Origin: Nioella ostreopsis
GTDB lineage: Bacteria > Pseudomonadota > Alphaproteobacteria > Rhodobacterales > Rhodobacteraceae
Length of the DNA stretch: 64,000 nt
NCBI RefSeq assembly: GCF_004000255.1
Contig: NZ_RCIQ01000004.1
Span: 62,001-126,000, forward strand
Direction: 5' to 3'
In this document: piece after piece, positions 16,343 through 24,716 of the stretch
Layout of the letters: each line of letters starts with the position of its first letter
Position numbering within the stretch: position 1 is the first letter of the stretch
Made by a program: the position numbers and the translations under genes
Notes under the pieces: generated by a model
The model's input: only the letters and a program-made list of their open reading frames with translations
What the model was told of the DNA's origin: nothing
Database searches by the model: none

Positions 16343-16392
16343 AGGCATACCCGAAACCTCTTCCGGTTGAGAGCGAGGCATACACGAAACCT
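16343..16392 (+). repeat. Two 17-bp near-identical direct repeats (iteron-like)
   Basis: AGGCATACCCGAAACCT (16343-16359) and AGGCATACACGAAACCT (16376-16392) differ at one base and are spaced 33 bases, about three helical turns. They sit in the gene-free region between the unknown genes and the tape-measure gene. Confidence 0.65.
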
Positions 16393-16606
16393 GAAAATGA
16401 TCCTCCGGCCCAGAGAAGGGCCGCTTCGCGGCCGCATTCGAAGGCCGACAGATCAGGTTCCGCCCCGGATAGCCGCTGCGTCATCTGAGAGGCGCTGAGA
16501 GAGTCCCTGAGCGGCCTTGTGCCGGTTTCCGGACACATGGTGCCGAAAGAGCCTTCCGGCGCTCAGGGGGACGCTCAGTGAGTCCGGAATCGGACCTAGA
16601 CCTAGA

Positions 16607-19105
16607 CTACCCCCTACCGGGGTTGAGCATGTTGCCAGGGCGCATCTGCCGAAACAACTCCTGAGCCACGGTGCTGCGCATCGACTCTTCCATCTGGCGC
16701 GATATCTGTTTCGCTAGATCGGCGTTCTGCTCTGGCGTTCCAGCTGATCCGTTCACGGTCACGGGCGCATTGATGCTGATCGAATTGCCACCGGATGAAG
16801 TCACGGGTTTCAACTGCCTCAAGGCCGGTGTGTGACCAACAAGGCCACCGTCCGCGTAACCGCGCAAGGCCAAGTGGTGCAGTGCCTCTAGGTTGCCTAC
16901 GCCGATGCTACGCACCGCTTGCGCAGGCATGACATATTCACCCTTGTGGACGATGCCAGCCGGTTCGAATTTACGGCCATATCCGGTGAAACCACCTTCT
17001 GAGAAACCGAATAACCCGCTCAGAAAGCCGCCACCACCGCCAAATAGCCCGCCCGTGAACAGGTTCTGAAACAGTCGGCTTGCTGCAATCCGCGCCATTT
17101 CACTCAACAGCTGACCAAGTGCCTCGCGAAAACTCATCGCGCCGGTAATCAAGCCGGTGAATGCACTTTCGCCAGCATTCGCGATCTGGTCACGGGCTTC
17201 CTGAATCCTATTCATCCGATCTTCGGCCTGCGACATGGCACCTGCGGCACCAACATAGGACCGTGCCAGGGCGTCGATCTCAGCGCGTAGGGCCGGGGTA
17301 TCAGCGCGACCAGACTGCAAGGCGGCATGCAGTAACTCGGCTTTGGTCCGGGCCAGCTCAAGAGCCTGTTGGAAGTCGCCACCTGCCGCCGATGCTGCGA
17401 TGAATGCCAGCCGTTCCGCTTCCAGTTCGCGCACCTGTTCGCGGATAGAGTTTGCAAGTTCGGCGTAGTCGTCATCGGATCCCCTGCCGCCACCGCCTGT
17501 TTCGAGAGGCTCAGCCGGGGCATTTCGTGCATCTGCCGCCGCGATAGCCTCAACGGCTGCATCGCGTGCCTGTCTTTCGGTCAGGGTGGCACCGGTCTCA
17601 GCTGCACGTTCGCGCACGGCCAAGATCTCTCGCTGAATGCGCAACTCTTCGTTGCTCATGGCGTTGCGCGCGGCTTCGCCTTCATTGAATTCCCGCTGCG
17701 CGTCCTGTGCGGCCTCCCAGTTGCGCATAGATTCCGCATCTGCATCACGGAATACCTGAATAGGTGTCGGACCAGCCGGGACAGACTCAGCTGCCGCATT
17801 TGCGATTGCAGTGCGTAAGCTATCAGCCAATCCAATAGCGCTGATCAACGCGGTGCCAAGCCGTCCAACCTCCGAGATCACATTCGAGAAATCCACGCGA
17901 TCAGATTCATCCATCGCGGCGAATGCATCATTTGCGGCGGTCTGTGCTTCGCCAAGTTGCGATGTGAAACTGTCCGCGTCGATCTCCCCTGCCCGGAACT
18001 CACCTGCCAAACGGCGCAAGTTACCAGCGGCGGTAGAAAGCGCTGCACCAGCTTCGTCATACCCATACGACCGGGCGAGATTTGATGCGAATTCCAATGA
18101 AGCGGCTGTCCGCTCGGCATCTTCGGCAAGCCCGAGATACTGGCCCCTCAACTGAGCAACCTCTTCGGCCTGATCCTCAATCAGATCTCGATTACCTGCC
18201 AACCCGTCGTAAAGGTCATCGCCAAGAACAGCGCGGCCCTGTTCCTCGTTCGGGAACAACTCGTCTAGTCTGGCGCGAAAATCGACCAGCTCTACGCCCG
18301 CGTCCACAAGGCCCACCACGAATCCCTGCAACCAAGTGCGCGTAGTAGCTCTGATTTCATTGAAGCGTCGTTCGATCTCAGCAGCCCGGTCGATGATGGA
18401 TTCATCCAATACCAATCCAAGCTCATGCGCGCGGCCAATTGTGGCACGAATGCCTGCCTCGCCTTCATCCAACATCTGCACAAACTGTTCACCGCCGGTG
18501 CCGCCAAACAACTCATCTGCAATCCGAATTTGTCCAGCACGATCAAATCCTTCCAGCCTGTCGATAATCTCAAGCATCAACTCGCTAGGATCGTCCAGGC
18601 GCGCGGCTAGATCATCGGCACTGAACCCAAGCCGGGTGAACGCCTCTGCGGCGCTACCACGGCCCGTATGGACGAATTCATCACCCCTGAGCTGCAATTC
18701 CTTGAACGAGTCTACCAGCGCGTCGATGCTGATCCGGTTCTGTTCCGCGACAAAGCTCCATTCCTGAAACGTCTCGACACTCAGGCCTGCACGCTCAGCT
18801 TCGGTGCCGATCTCTGCGATAGAGCTGGCAATCTGGTCGATCTGTCGAACGGCACCGGATACCCCTGCCGCCGCCAGTCCAGCGACAAGGCCAGCCCCTG
18901 CGGTTCGGCCCCACCGGGTGAGGCTCGCGGCCATCCCCTGTCCAGCACGGTCATAGGTTCGCCCCATGCGGCGTGCAGACTGACTTGCGCGCCTTTCCAT
19001 CTGGTCCGCACCACGCCGTTGCGCACGGTTGGCTTTGGCAAGCGCCTTTTCAAGCTTGTCAACGCGGCCTTCGATATCGACCACAAGGCCGGGAAGATTG
19101 GACAT
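16607..19105 (-). CDS. Phage tail tape measure protein
   Basis: An 832-residue protein. The N-terminal 60 residues are a basic coiled coil (VDKLEKALAKANRAQRRGADQMERR), followed by Gly/Ala hydrophobic segments (AGLVAGLAAAGVSGAV) and long helical stretches. The hydrophobic Phe/Gly segment LFGGGGGFLSGLFGFSEGGF lies near residue 700, and the C-terminus is typical of siphovirus tape measures (EYVMPAQAVRSIGVGNLEALH). Tape measures set tail length inside the tube. It begins nine bases after the terminase stop, an unusual position, and no tube or tip gene accompanies it. At 832 residues it would predict a tail of roughly 120 nm. Confidence 0.88.
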   Translation of the reverse strand: MSNLPGLVVDIEGRVDKLEKALAKANRAQRRGADQMERRASQSARRMGRTYDRAGQGMAASLTRWGRTAGAGLVAGLAAAGVSGAVRQIDQIASSIAEIGTEAERAGLSVETFQEWSFVAEQNRISIDALVDSFKELQLRGDEFVHTGRGSAAEAFTRLGFSADDLAARLDDPSELMLEIIDRLEGFDRAGQIRIADELFGGTGGEQFVQMLDEGEAGIRATIGRAHELGLVLDESIIDRAAEIERRFNEIRATTRTWLQGFVVGLVDAGVELVDFRARLDELFPNEEQGRAVLGDDLYDGLAGNRDLIEDQAEEVAQLRGQYLGLAEDAERTAASLEFASNLARSYGYDEAGAALSTAAGNLRRLAGEFRAGEIDADSFTSQLGEAQTAANDAFAAMDESDRVDFSNVISEVGRLGTALISAIGLADSLRTAIANAAAESVPAGPTPIQVFRDADAESMRNWEAAQDAQREFNEGEAARNAMSNEELRIQREILAVRERAAETGATLTERQARDAAVEAIAAADARNAPAEPLETGGGGRGSDDDYAELANSIREQVRELEAERLAFIAASAAGGDFQQALELARTKAELLHAALQSGRADTPALRAEIDALARSYVGAAGAMSQAEDRMNRIQEARDQIANAGESAFTGLITGAMSFREALGQLLSEMARIAASRLFQNLFTGGLFGGGGGFLSGLFGFSEGGFTGYGRKFEPAGIVHKGEYVMPAQAVRSIGVGNLEALHHLALRGYADGGLVGHTPALRQLKPVTSSGGNSISINAPVTVNGSAGTPEQNADLAKQISRQMEESMRSTVAQELFRQMRPGNMLNPGRG

Positions 19106-19114
19106 GTCTCTACC

Positions 19115-20755
19115 TCAAAAAATGAACAGCCCTTCGGCTTCTGGATCGTTGTATTTGCTCAGGTTGGTCTTGGCTGCGCAGGCGCGGTTCACGGCCATTG
19201 CAGCGGCAATTGCAGCGTCGATCCGGTCTGTCCTTTTGCCTTTGTGCATCCTGATCAGGCCGGACGTGTCATTGCGGGACGCAACAACGCTGTCGAAATG
19301 TTGACGCAAGGCTGCATGACCGGAATGCCTGATAAGTTCGCCGTTCACGGTGCGCTCCAAATCACCGGCGGCAACGCCCATATTGAGCGGCGTCTGCCGA
19401 AATTCCACGGTAGGCAGGCCGTCATCAAAAAGGCGCTGCATCGTCGCCCGTGCCAAATGCGGATCGAAAGCGATTTCCTGCACCTGATACGTCGCACACA
19501 GTTCCCTGATCTGGTCTTCCACCGTGCCGTGGTCGATGATCGGGCCGGGACAGATCGTGATCAAACCTTCATCGGCCCATCGCTGATAAGGAACGCCGTC
19601 ACGCTCTGAGCGGCCCTTCAGGTCTTCGCCCGGAACAAAAACCCATGGATGAATCGTGATCTGATCATCATCATGTCTCCACGCCGCCACAACGGCAGTA
19701 AGGTCTCCGCTGATCGACATATCCACGCCCAGGTAACAGGACAGATCCTCAAGATCGGCAAAGTCTATGTCGAATGCTCGCCGGTCATAGGTGGCCATTT
19801 CAAAGAGCGGATCACGGCTGTTGGCCTGCCAGACATTCAGATTGAATTGCAAGAATGCGGACTTATCGGCTGGCCTGTGTTCGGCCTCATTCGCAAGTGT
19901 GCGCAGCCCTTTCAGTGACGGGAAGCCATGCGCAAGGCCGGGGTTGGCCTTGTGCCAGATTTTCTCATCTTGCCAGTCGTCATCGGGATTCGCCTGAAAC
20001 AAGATCGGCAGATAGGCCGGGTTCACAATCTTTCCGGATGCAACATCACGCGCATAGGCAAATTGCTCTGCCGCCACCGTTTCAGAACCACGTCCGGCGG
20101 TGGTAGCGATGACGGTCAGGCTATCGTCGATCTTGGCCGCGCCGGATTTCAACGCTTCCCAAAGATCACGGCCTTTCCAGACATGAATTTCATCAATCAG
20201 GGTAAAGGCCGGGGTGAGGCCATGTGCTGCACCACCGTCTGACGATATCGCGCGTAGCGTCGTCTTGCCGTCCAGCATGACAATTTGCTTAGCACTGTTG
20301 AAGGCGTCATAGATGCGTGTTGCCGCCACCAACCGCTTGTCTTCGCGGATGATGTTCGCCGCTTCCCGAAAACCGATTCCGGCCTGTTCCCGATCAGCAG
20401 CGGCGAACAGCACCTGTCCAGCAGCCTCACGCTCGGGGCCGATGGTGTGCAAGAGGGCAAGCGCAGCGGCCAAGCTGGTCTTGCGGTTGCCGCGTGGCAC
20501 CAAGAGGAACACCGTCTGCACAATCCTGCGACCATCGGCATGGCGCGGCCCATAGATGGCGCGCACGATACGTTCTTGCCATGGCGCAAGCTGGAATGCA
20601 TGGCCGGGGGCAGAACTGTTCGGGTGGCGCAATCGTTTCAGGAAGGTAACGGCCCGTTGCCCATAGCCTAGCGGGTCCGGAATGTCGGACTCGTCGAAGA
20701 CCCAATCCGGATATTGGGTTTGCTCGCTTCGATTCGATGGGGGCTGGTCAAGCAA
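19115..20755 (-). CDS. terL: Phage terminase large subunit
   Basis: A 546-residue DNA-packaging motor. The ATPase has a Walker-A-like VPRGNRKT (about residues 86-93) and Walker B FTLIDEIHVW (about 183-192). The RNase-H-like nuclease domain begins near LGVDMSISGDL (about 350) and ends with KRTDRIDAAIAAAMAV. The N-terminus (PDWVFDESDIPDPLGYG) looks complete for this family, although the start codon is a TTG with no clear ribosome site. It is separated from the small subunit by a plus-strand cargo gene and followed directly by the tape measure. Confidence 0.95.
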   Translation of the reverse strand: MLDQPPSNRSEQTQYPDWVFDESDIPDPLGYGQRAVTFLKRLRHPNSSAPGHAFQLAPWQERIVRAIYGPRHADGRRIVQTVFLLVPRGNRKTSLAAALALLHTIGPEREAAGQVLFAAADREQAGIGFREAANIIREDKRLVAATRIYDAFNSAKQIVMLDGKTTLRAISSDGGAAHGLTPAFTLIDEIHVWKGRDLWEALKSGAAKIDDSLTVIATTAGRGSETVAAEQFAYARDVASGKIVNPAYLPILFQANPDDDWQDEKIWHKANPGLAHGFPSLKGLRTLANEAEHRPADKSAFLQFNLNVWQANSRDPLFEMATYDRRAFDIDFADLEDLSCYLGVDMSISGDLTAVVAAWRHDDDQITIHPWVFVPGEDLKGRSERDGVPYQRWADEGLITICPGPIIDHGTVEDQIRELCATYQVQEIAFDPHLARATMQRLFDDGLPTVEFRQTPLNMGVAAGDLERTVNGELIRHSGHAALRQHFDSVVASRNDTSGLIRMHKGKRTDRIDAAIAAAMAVNRACAAKTNLSKYNDPEAEGLFIF

Positions 20756-20836
20756 AGATCAAACCAGACATTTACTTGCGGCGTTGGTTGCGCGAATGTC
20801 AGTAGGAATGTCAACTTGTTGATAGGTTGGATCCTT

Positions 20837-21214
20837 ATGCGTTTTCTTCGCGTGGTAGCCACGGTTCTTCTGATTGCCCACCCGGCCAACTCCCAAGTTA
20901 TTACAGAGACCCCAAACTCGGCGGATACGCTGCAAGAACTGTTCGAACGTCAGGTTTTGTTGTGTAGCAATTTGGCTGACTTCAGCCGGACTTTGGTAGA
21001 TGCACCGGTTATGTTTCCAGAAACCTACCGATACACATTTGATGAACTTCTCGCCGGGCGGGACGCGAATTCCATCACTGGGAGAACTCTCGTTTATTCG
21101 ATCGCGCTGCTTGAAACTCAGACTCCGATCACCAACGGAACTAACCTCCAAGCGCTTGAGGATAGCATTTCCCGAATGTCCTTCGAGTTCTGCATTGACA
21201 TCACTTTTGAGTAG
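20837..21214 (+). CDS. Secreted hypothetical protein, cargo gene (moron)
   Basis: A 125-residue protein on the strand opposite to the packaging operon, lying between the two terminase genes. MRFLRVVATVLLIAHPANSQ is a Sec signal with probable cleavage after ANS. The mature part is acidic with two Cys (LLCSNLADF, FEFCIDITF), which could pair in the periplasm. The ATG at 20837 is used because it opens the signal peptide. Base composition is lower in GC than its neighbours. No family recognised. It is probably expressed from the lysogen independently of the structural genes. Confidence 0.65.
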   Translation: MRFLRVVATVLLIAHPANSQVITETPNSADTLQELFERQVLLCSNLADFSRTLVDAPVMFPETYRYTFDELLAGRDANSITGRTLVYSIALLETQTPITNGTNLQALEDSISRMSFEFCIDITFE

Positions 21215-21234
21215 AAAAAAGGGAACGTTTTCCA

Positions 21235-21627
21235 TCATCTCACTGCCAACGGATTGTCGTCGTCATCATCGGTTGCATTCGATCCGATACGCGCACGACT
21301 TGTTGGGGAAAGGCCGTATTCAGCCGCAAGCTGCCGTGCAGTCTGTGCCGCGCGGTTCTGCACTCCGAACAGCTTGGGATCTATGTCCCTGCTATTCAGC
21401 GTCCGGTTGGTCTCGATTTCCTTCACGGTGCCGATCATGACGCAGTAATTTTCCAGCCCTGCCAGATCGGCCTTGGTGATGATCCGGTCCTTGATCAGCC
21501 GGGGCATAATCCGCTTCCATTCCTCCTTGGCATAGGGGCTGAAATAGTCAGGCACCGGCGGCGCTTTTGTCAGGGCGTCGGTGGATTTTGCAGGCTTCGG
21601 CTTGATGCCGCGATTGTGGATGCTCAC
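21235..21627 (-). CDS. terS: Phage terminase small subunit, P27 type
   Basis: A 130-residue protein with the P27-type layout: KAPPVPDYFSPYAKEEWKRIMPRLIKDRIITKADLAGLENYCVMI, then a helix-turn-helix-like C-terminal part (QTARQLAAEYGLSPTSRARI). It recognises the packaging site and recruits TerL. Its ATG overlaps the stop of the head-closure gene by four bases. The tail is acidic (DDDDDNP). TerS specificity would decide which DNA is packaged, so it is the key gene for any satellite role. Confidence 0.92.
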   Translation of the reverse strand: MSIHNRGIKPKPAKSTDALTKAPPVPDYFSPYAKEEWKRIMPRLIKDRIITKADLAGLENYCVMIGTVKEIETNRTLNSRDIDPKLFGVQNRAAQTARQLAAEYGLSPTSRARIGSNATDDDDDNPLAVR

Positions 21628-21950
21628 ACCGCCACCTCATCCATGCTGTTCACGCAATGCAGCTCAAGGCCAAGTCGGTCCAGCCGCACGATCCGGGCAA
21701 TCCTATAGGTGCTGCCGGCATGGATCAGCCGCATGTCGGTCGTAATCCAATCCACGGCCCAGATGCGGAACACCTTGCGGTCATCGGTGCGATCCACAGT
21801 GCCAAGGAAGGCGTCTGCGGTTTCTTGCACCAGCTCAGCGCGCAAGTTCCCTTGGACTATCCAAAGCACCTCTACCGCGCCAGACGCTTGCACCAGCTCT
21901 TCGCGCCGTTCGAATGTAAGATGTTCGGTCAACTTGCCTGCCCTGATCAT
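21624..21950 (-). CDS. Phage head closure protein (SPP1 gp16-like)
   Basis: A 108-residue protein with the pattern of head-tail adaptors: IRAGKLTEHLTFERREE at the N-terminus, WIVQGNLRAELVQ in the middle and TDMRLIHAGSTYRIARIVRL towards the end. It plugs the connector after DNA packaging. The ATG at 21950 is eight bases after GGAGG; ATG 21956 and GTG 21965 are alternatives. It follows DUF3168 by two bases and overlaps terS by four. Confidence 0.85.
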   Translation of the reverse strand: MIRAGKLTEHLTFERREELVQASGAVEVLWIVQGNLRAELVQETADAFLGTVDRTDDRKVFRIWAVDWITTDMRLIHAGSTYRIARIVRLDRLGLELHCVNSMDEVAV

Positions 21951-21952
21951 GG

Positions 21953-22372
21953 TCATATCCTCCACCTCACAACGGCTTCCAGATCCATGATGCCGTGCGT
22001 GTAAGCCAGTTCGGGTTGCGGGTCGCGGAGCCAGATCGTGCGCGGCATATCGAATGTGTCGATCTCGATTCCGGCTGCATCGTCCAAGTTGATCAGTGCC
22101 AGTGCAGCAGCATGGCCGATGGCCTTGGCGGTGTCTGGCCCGTCTTCCAGCGCCCAGATATGCAAATCAAAGAATACCCGAGCGCAGAGCTGCGAACCGG
22201 ATGCGCGGCCCAGGTATTGCGTTTGACCACCGACAAGGATCACACAGGGCGTCCTATCGGGCCGGGTGCTACCGGCGCGGATATGATCAGGGGCCACAAG
22301 GGCAGTAACAGCCGGATCAGCGATCAGCTTGGCGCGGATTGCGGTTTGCAGGGCTACGCTAGGTTCAATCAT
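21953..22372 (-). CDS. DUF3168 protein (tail completion/terminator, gp17-like)
   Basis: A 139-residue protein: EPSVALQTAIRAKLIADPAVTALV opening, RTPCVILVGGQTQY, then FFDLHIWALEDGPDTAKAIGHAAALAL. This is the DUF3168 pattern of siphovirus tail-terminator or tail-to-head joining proteins. Its presence implies that the element's heads are meant to receive a long non-contractile-type tail. The ATG overlaps the stop of the gp10-like gene by four bases. Confidence 0.85.
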   Translation of the reverse strand: MIEPSVALQTAIRAKLIADPAVTALVAPDHIRAGSTRPDRTPCVILVGGQTQYLGRASGSQLCARVFFDLHIWALEDGPDTAKAIGHAAALALINLDDAAGIEIDTFDMPRTIWLRDPQPELAYTHGIMDLEAVVRWRI

Positions 22373-22791
22373 TGTGTTCCTGCATTCTTGATGGCTTTGC
22401 TGATTGCCCTCTGGATACGCCTGAAGACACGCGGCTTTGCGATACGGAAACCGGGCCGCATGAAGGGTTGCGCGTCATGGTGGACGGTGCCGAACTCCTG
22501 CAAATGACCGGTGCGCACGTCTTCATTGCCAACCGTCACCAGCGCCTGATTGGGCTTGGCCGTTACACTGCCACCACCGGCGGCATAGGGTGGTGTCGTT
22601 TCGCCGGGGCCGGTGACTTCGATGGAATCGTGCAGTTTGCCTTCCTTCACCGGAACCAAGGCGCGCATGTTGTCGGCAACCTCATTGGCACCCTTCACCA
22701 AGGCGGGGCGCAGCTCGGCTAAAACCTCAGCCGGGATAGCGCTCAGGCGCAGGTCCAGCTTTTCGGAGCCGTGAACATACTTACGCGTCAT
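22369..22791 (-). CDS. HK97 gp10-family head-tail protein
   Basis: A 140-residue protein with the HK97 gp10 pattern: helix at ALVKGANEVADNMRALVPVKEGKLHDSIEV, then GHLQEFGTVHHDAQPFMRPGFR. Members sit at the neck or help tail completion. It overlaps the connector gene by 11 bases and DUF3168 by four, so it is firmly part of the operon. Confidence 0.87.
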   Translation of the reverse strand: MTRKYVHGSEKLDLRLSAIPAEVLAELRPALVKGANEVADNMRALVPVKEGKLHDSIEVTGPGETTPPYAAGGGSVTAKPNQALVTVGNEDVRTGHLQEFGTVHHDAQPFMRPGFRIAKPRVFRRIQRAISKAIKNAGTQ

Positions 22792-23086
22792 GGCCGGTCA
22801 CACTCTCACGGTAAGGGCGCAACAGGTCGATCACGCCATAAGGGATCGGCAACATGCGCACGTCACTCACGGCTTCGCGCTGGCCATACCAATATGCCGC
22901 AAGCTGCAGCGCGGCTTCAGTCAGGGATACCGGAACAGGATCATGATCAGCGAAAGCGGTGCCGACAAAATTGCCAACCCACTCTTCAGCGACGGCCAAC
23001 TTGTGCGACAATAGGGCGTCATCCAGATCGTGATCTAGGTTGAGCTGAGATTTCAGAAGGGTAAGGGGTGTCATCATTTCGAACAT
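22781..23086 (-). CDS. Head-tail connector (HK97 gp6-like)
   Basis: A 101-residue all-helical protein: TPLTLLKSQLNLDHDLDDALLSHKLAVAEEWVGNFVG, then EAALQLAAYWYGQREAVSD. This is the pattern of the gp6/phage_connect family that forms the ring under the portal. In standard HK97-type order it directly follows the capsid gene; here a chaperone-like gene, an HNH gene and a reversed cargo gene intervene. Confidence 0.87.
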   Translation of the reverse strand: MFEMMTPLTLLKSQLNLDHDLDDALLSHKLAVAEEWVGNFVGTAFADHDPVPVSLTEAALQLAAYWYGQREAVSDVRMLPIPYGVIDLLRPYRESVTGHDA

Positions 23087-23241
23087 CCTAGAAATGTTAT
23101 TTTCGAGCTATCTTGTGCGGTTGTCCCCCCGCCGGTCCGCATGGTGGACGCAAAGTTCGAGACCACTCCCATTCCACTTGCGCGTTGATGTCCGCAGAAG
23201 GTAGCAATGGCTTCGAGTTGTTCCCTTTGGAGATAGACTGA

Positions 23242-23718
23242 ATGGATATTACCCAATTGACAGAAGTGCTTGGGCTGGCATCTAGTGCTGCAGGAGTTAC
23301 AAATAAGGCGGCATCGACCATTGCCACCATCAAAGGGCTCTTTGACGATGGAAAAGCGCCGGATAGCGAGCAAGCAACGGCTCTTCTTAATTCTCTCGCA
23401 ATTGAGCTTACAACTGCGAACATGATGAACGTTCAACTTAGCGATGCGCTCAAGGAGTTGAGCCGCGAATTGCAACGCCAGGACGAATTTGAGAAAGAGA
23501 TCGCGAGATACGAGCTCTTTGAAACTCCATTGGGGGACGTTCTTTATAAACTTAGGGACGACATGAGAAATGGACAGCCGCCTCACTTCATTTGCCCCGT
23601 TTGCAAAAACCGTGATCGGTTGATTAGCTTTGTTACTGGAAACCCATATAATAAGGCGTGCCAGACAAACAGCACTCATCACTTCATCTTTCAAAAATCT
23701 CCTCCAATCCGTCTCTAA
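23242..23718 (+). CDS. Cargo gene (moron): helical protein with C-terminal zinc-ribbon-like segment
   Basis: A 158-residue protein on the strand opposite to the head operon. The first 110 residues are helical (LTTANMMNVQLSDALKELSREL...). The C-terminus has FICPVCKNRDRLISF followed by a Cys and two His (KACQTNSTHH), arranged like a zinc ribbon. GGAGAT precedes the ATG. Base composition is clearly AT-richer than the neighbours, a sign of separate origin. No family recognised. Position and strand suggest lysogen expression, perhaps a defence or host-control protein. Confidence 0.65.
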   Translation: MDITQLTEVLGLASSAAGVTNKAASTIATIKGLFDDGKAPDSEQATALLNSLAIELTTANMMNVQLSDALKELSRELQRQDEFEKEIARYELFETPLGDVLYKLRDDMRNGQPPHFICPVCKNRDRLISFVTGNPYNKACQTNSTHHFIFQKSPPIRL

Positions 23719-23741
23719 TATAGATATACTGTGATAAAGCG

Positions 23742-24095
23742 CTAAATGCATTCGCCGGAACGCTCTTGACGTTGCTTCACACTGTTGTGGCAATGGGTGC
23801 AAAGGGGTTGCCAGTTGCTTCTGTCCCAAAACAGATCTTTGTCGCCTTTGTGGGGGATGATGTGATCGACAAGATCGGCGATGGCACCACAACGCGGCGT
23901 TGCGCAGACCGGGTTGTAAGCAAGGAAGAGTTTGCTTTCACGTTCCCATTCACGCGTGTAGCCGCGTTGCCGCGCATTGGGTCGGTTGCGATCATGGCGC
24001 TGGTTGCGGTCACGGGTTGCCTTGATCTGGCATGCGCAGCGCTGGTCATGTGCGACGGTATTCCCGCACTGGCAGACATGAGGGGGACGCGGCAT
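23742..24095 (-). CDS. HNH endonuclease
   Basis: A 117-residue protein with two Cys pairs at the N-terminus (CQCGNTVAHDQRCACQ) and a full HNH core: CATPRCGAIADLVDHIIPHKGD, then RSNWQPLCTHCHNSVK. HNH proteins beside terminase or head genes are often needed for specific cos-type DNA cleavage during packaging. Here it overlaps the preceding gene by one base. Together with TerS and TerL it suggests that the element carries its own packaging machinery. Confidence 0.92.
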   Translation of the reverse strand: MPRPPHVCQCGNTVAHDQRCACQIKATRDRNQRHDRNRPNARQRGYTREWERESKLFLAYNPVCATPRCGAIADLVDHIIPHKGDKDLFWDRSNWQPLCTHCHNSVKQRQERSGECI

Positions 24096-24712
24096 TACCT
24101 TCCCCCTGCAAGTTGTGCTTTGAGTTTGTGAAGGCCGTCCCTGTCAAAATCAGGATCAAGGCCAGCCGCTTCATTTGCGGCGCGCTGTTCCTCATCCGGG
24201 CCGGTGTTGGCCTCGTCTTCATCTGCACTGCCGTGGATGGCCCTAAGCTTTTCTGTCAGGCCGTCGAATGCATGGGCGATTTCATCTGGCGTTGCGGCCC
24301 ATGCAGTGTTGGGTGTCCAGCCAAGCCAACCCGTCGCAATCTTGTAGAGCCGCGCATACACTTCGGCCCAAGGCATGGGCTTGCCTTCCGGTTTGCTCTG
24401 TTCCTGATCTGGTGCTGTAGGGATCAGGCTGGTGCAAAGCGTGATGATCTGGTTTCGGGTTGCATGCAGGGTGCGTAGTGGCGCGTTGGTTACCGCGCTC
24501 AGATAGGCGTCTGCATCTTCCCGGTCAGTTGCTGATACCCAAATGATCTCGCGAATGGTCGAGGTGTCAAAAGCATCAACCCTGTTGAACAGGGCTTCGA
24601 ATCCATCATGAAGGCGCTCAAGATGGGTCGCGGCCCGCAAAGACGGGCGCAAGCGCACGGTGTTGCCACCGTGGGTCAGCGTGATCACGTCATTTGCGAG
24701 CCGCGTTGTCAT
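24095..24712 (-). CDS. Probable tail assembly chaperone-like protein
   Basis: A 205-residue protein starting four bases after the capsid stop. The first half (ITLTHGGNTVRLRPSLRAATHLERLHDGFEALF) resembles the GTA-gp10-type chaperone start. The second half has the segment YKIATGWLGWTPNTAWAATPDEIAHAFDG, similar to the short Trp-rich second chaperone product of siphophages and gene transfer agents. The two-part look is an inference. If right, two chaperone-type genes are present without any tail tube gene. Confidence 0.5.
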   Translation of the reverse strand: MTTRLANDVITLTHGGNTVRLRPSLRAATHLERLHDGFEALFNRVDAFDTSTIREIIWVSATDREDADAYLSAVTNAPLRTLHATRNQIITLCTSLIPTAPDQEQSKPEGKPMPWAEVYARLYKIATGWLGWTPNTAWAATPDEIAHAFDGLTEKLRAIHGSADEDEANTGPDEEQRAANEAAGLDPDFDRDGLHKLKAQLAGGR

Positions 24713-24716
24713 CGGA

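Noticed and set aside
16102-16498. Open frames on both strands in the hairpin region
   Set aside because: They run through perfect inverted repeats, are Arg/Pro-rich, lack ribosome sites and resemble no protein.
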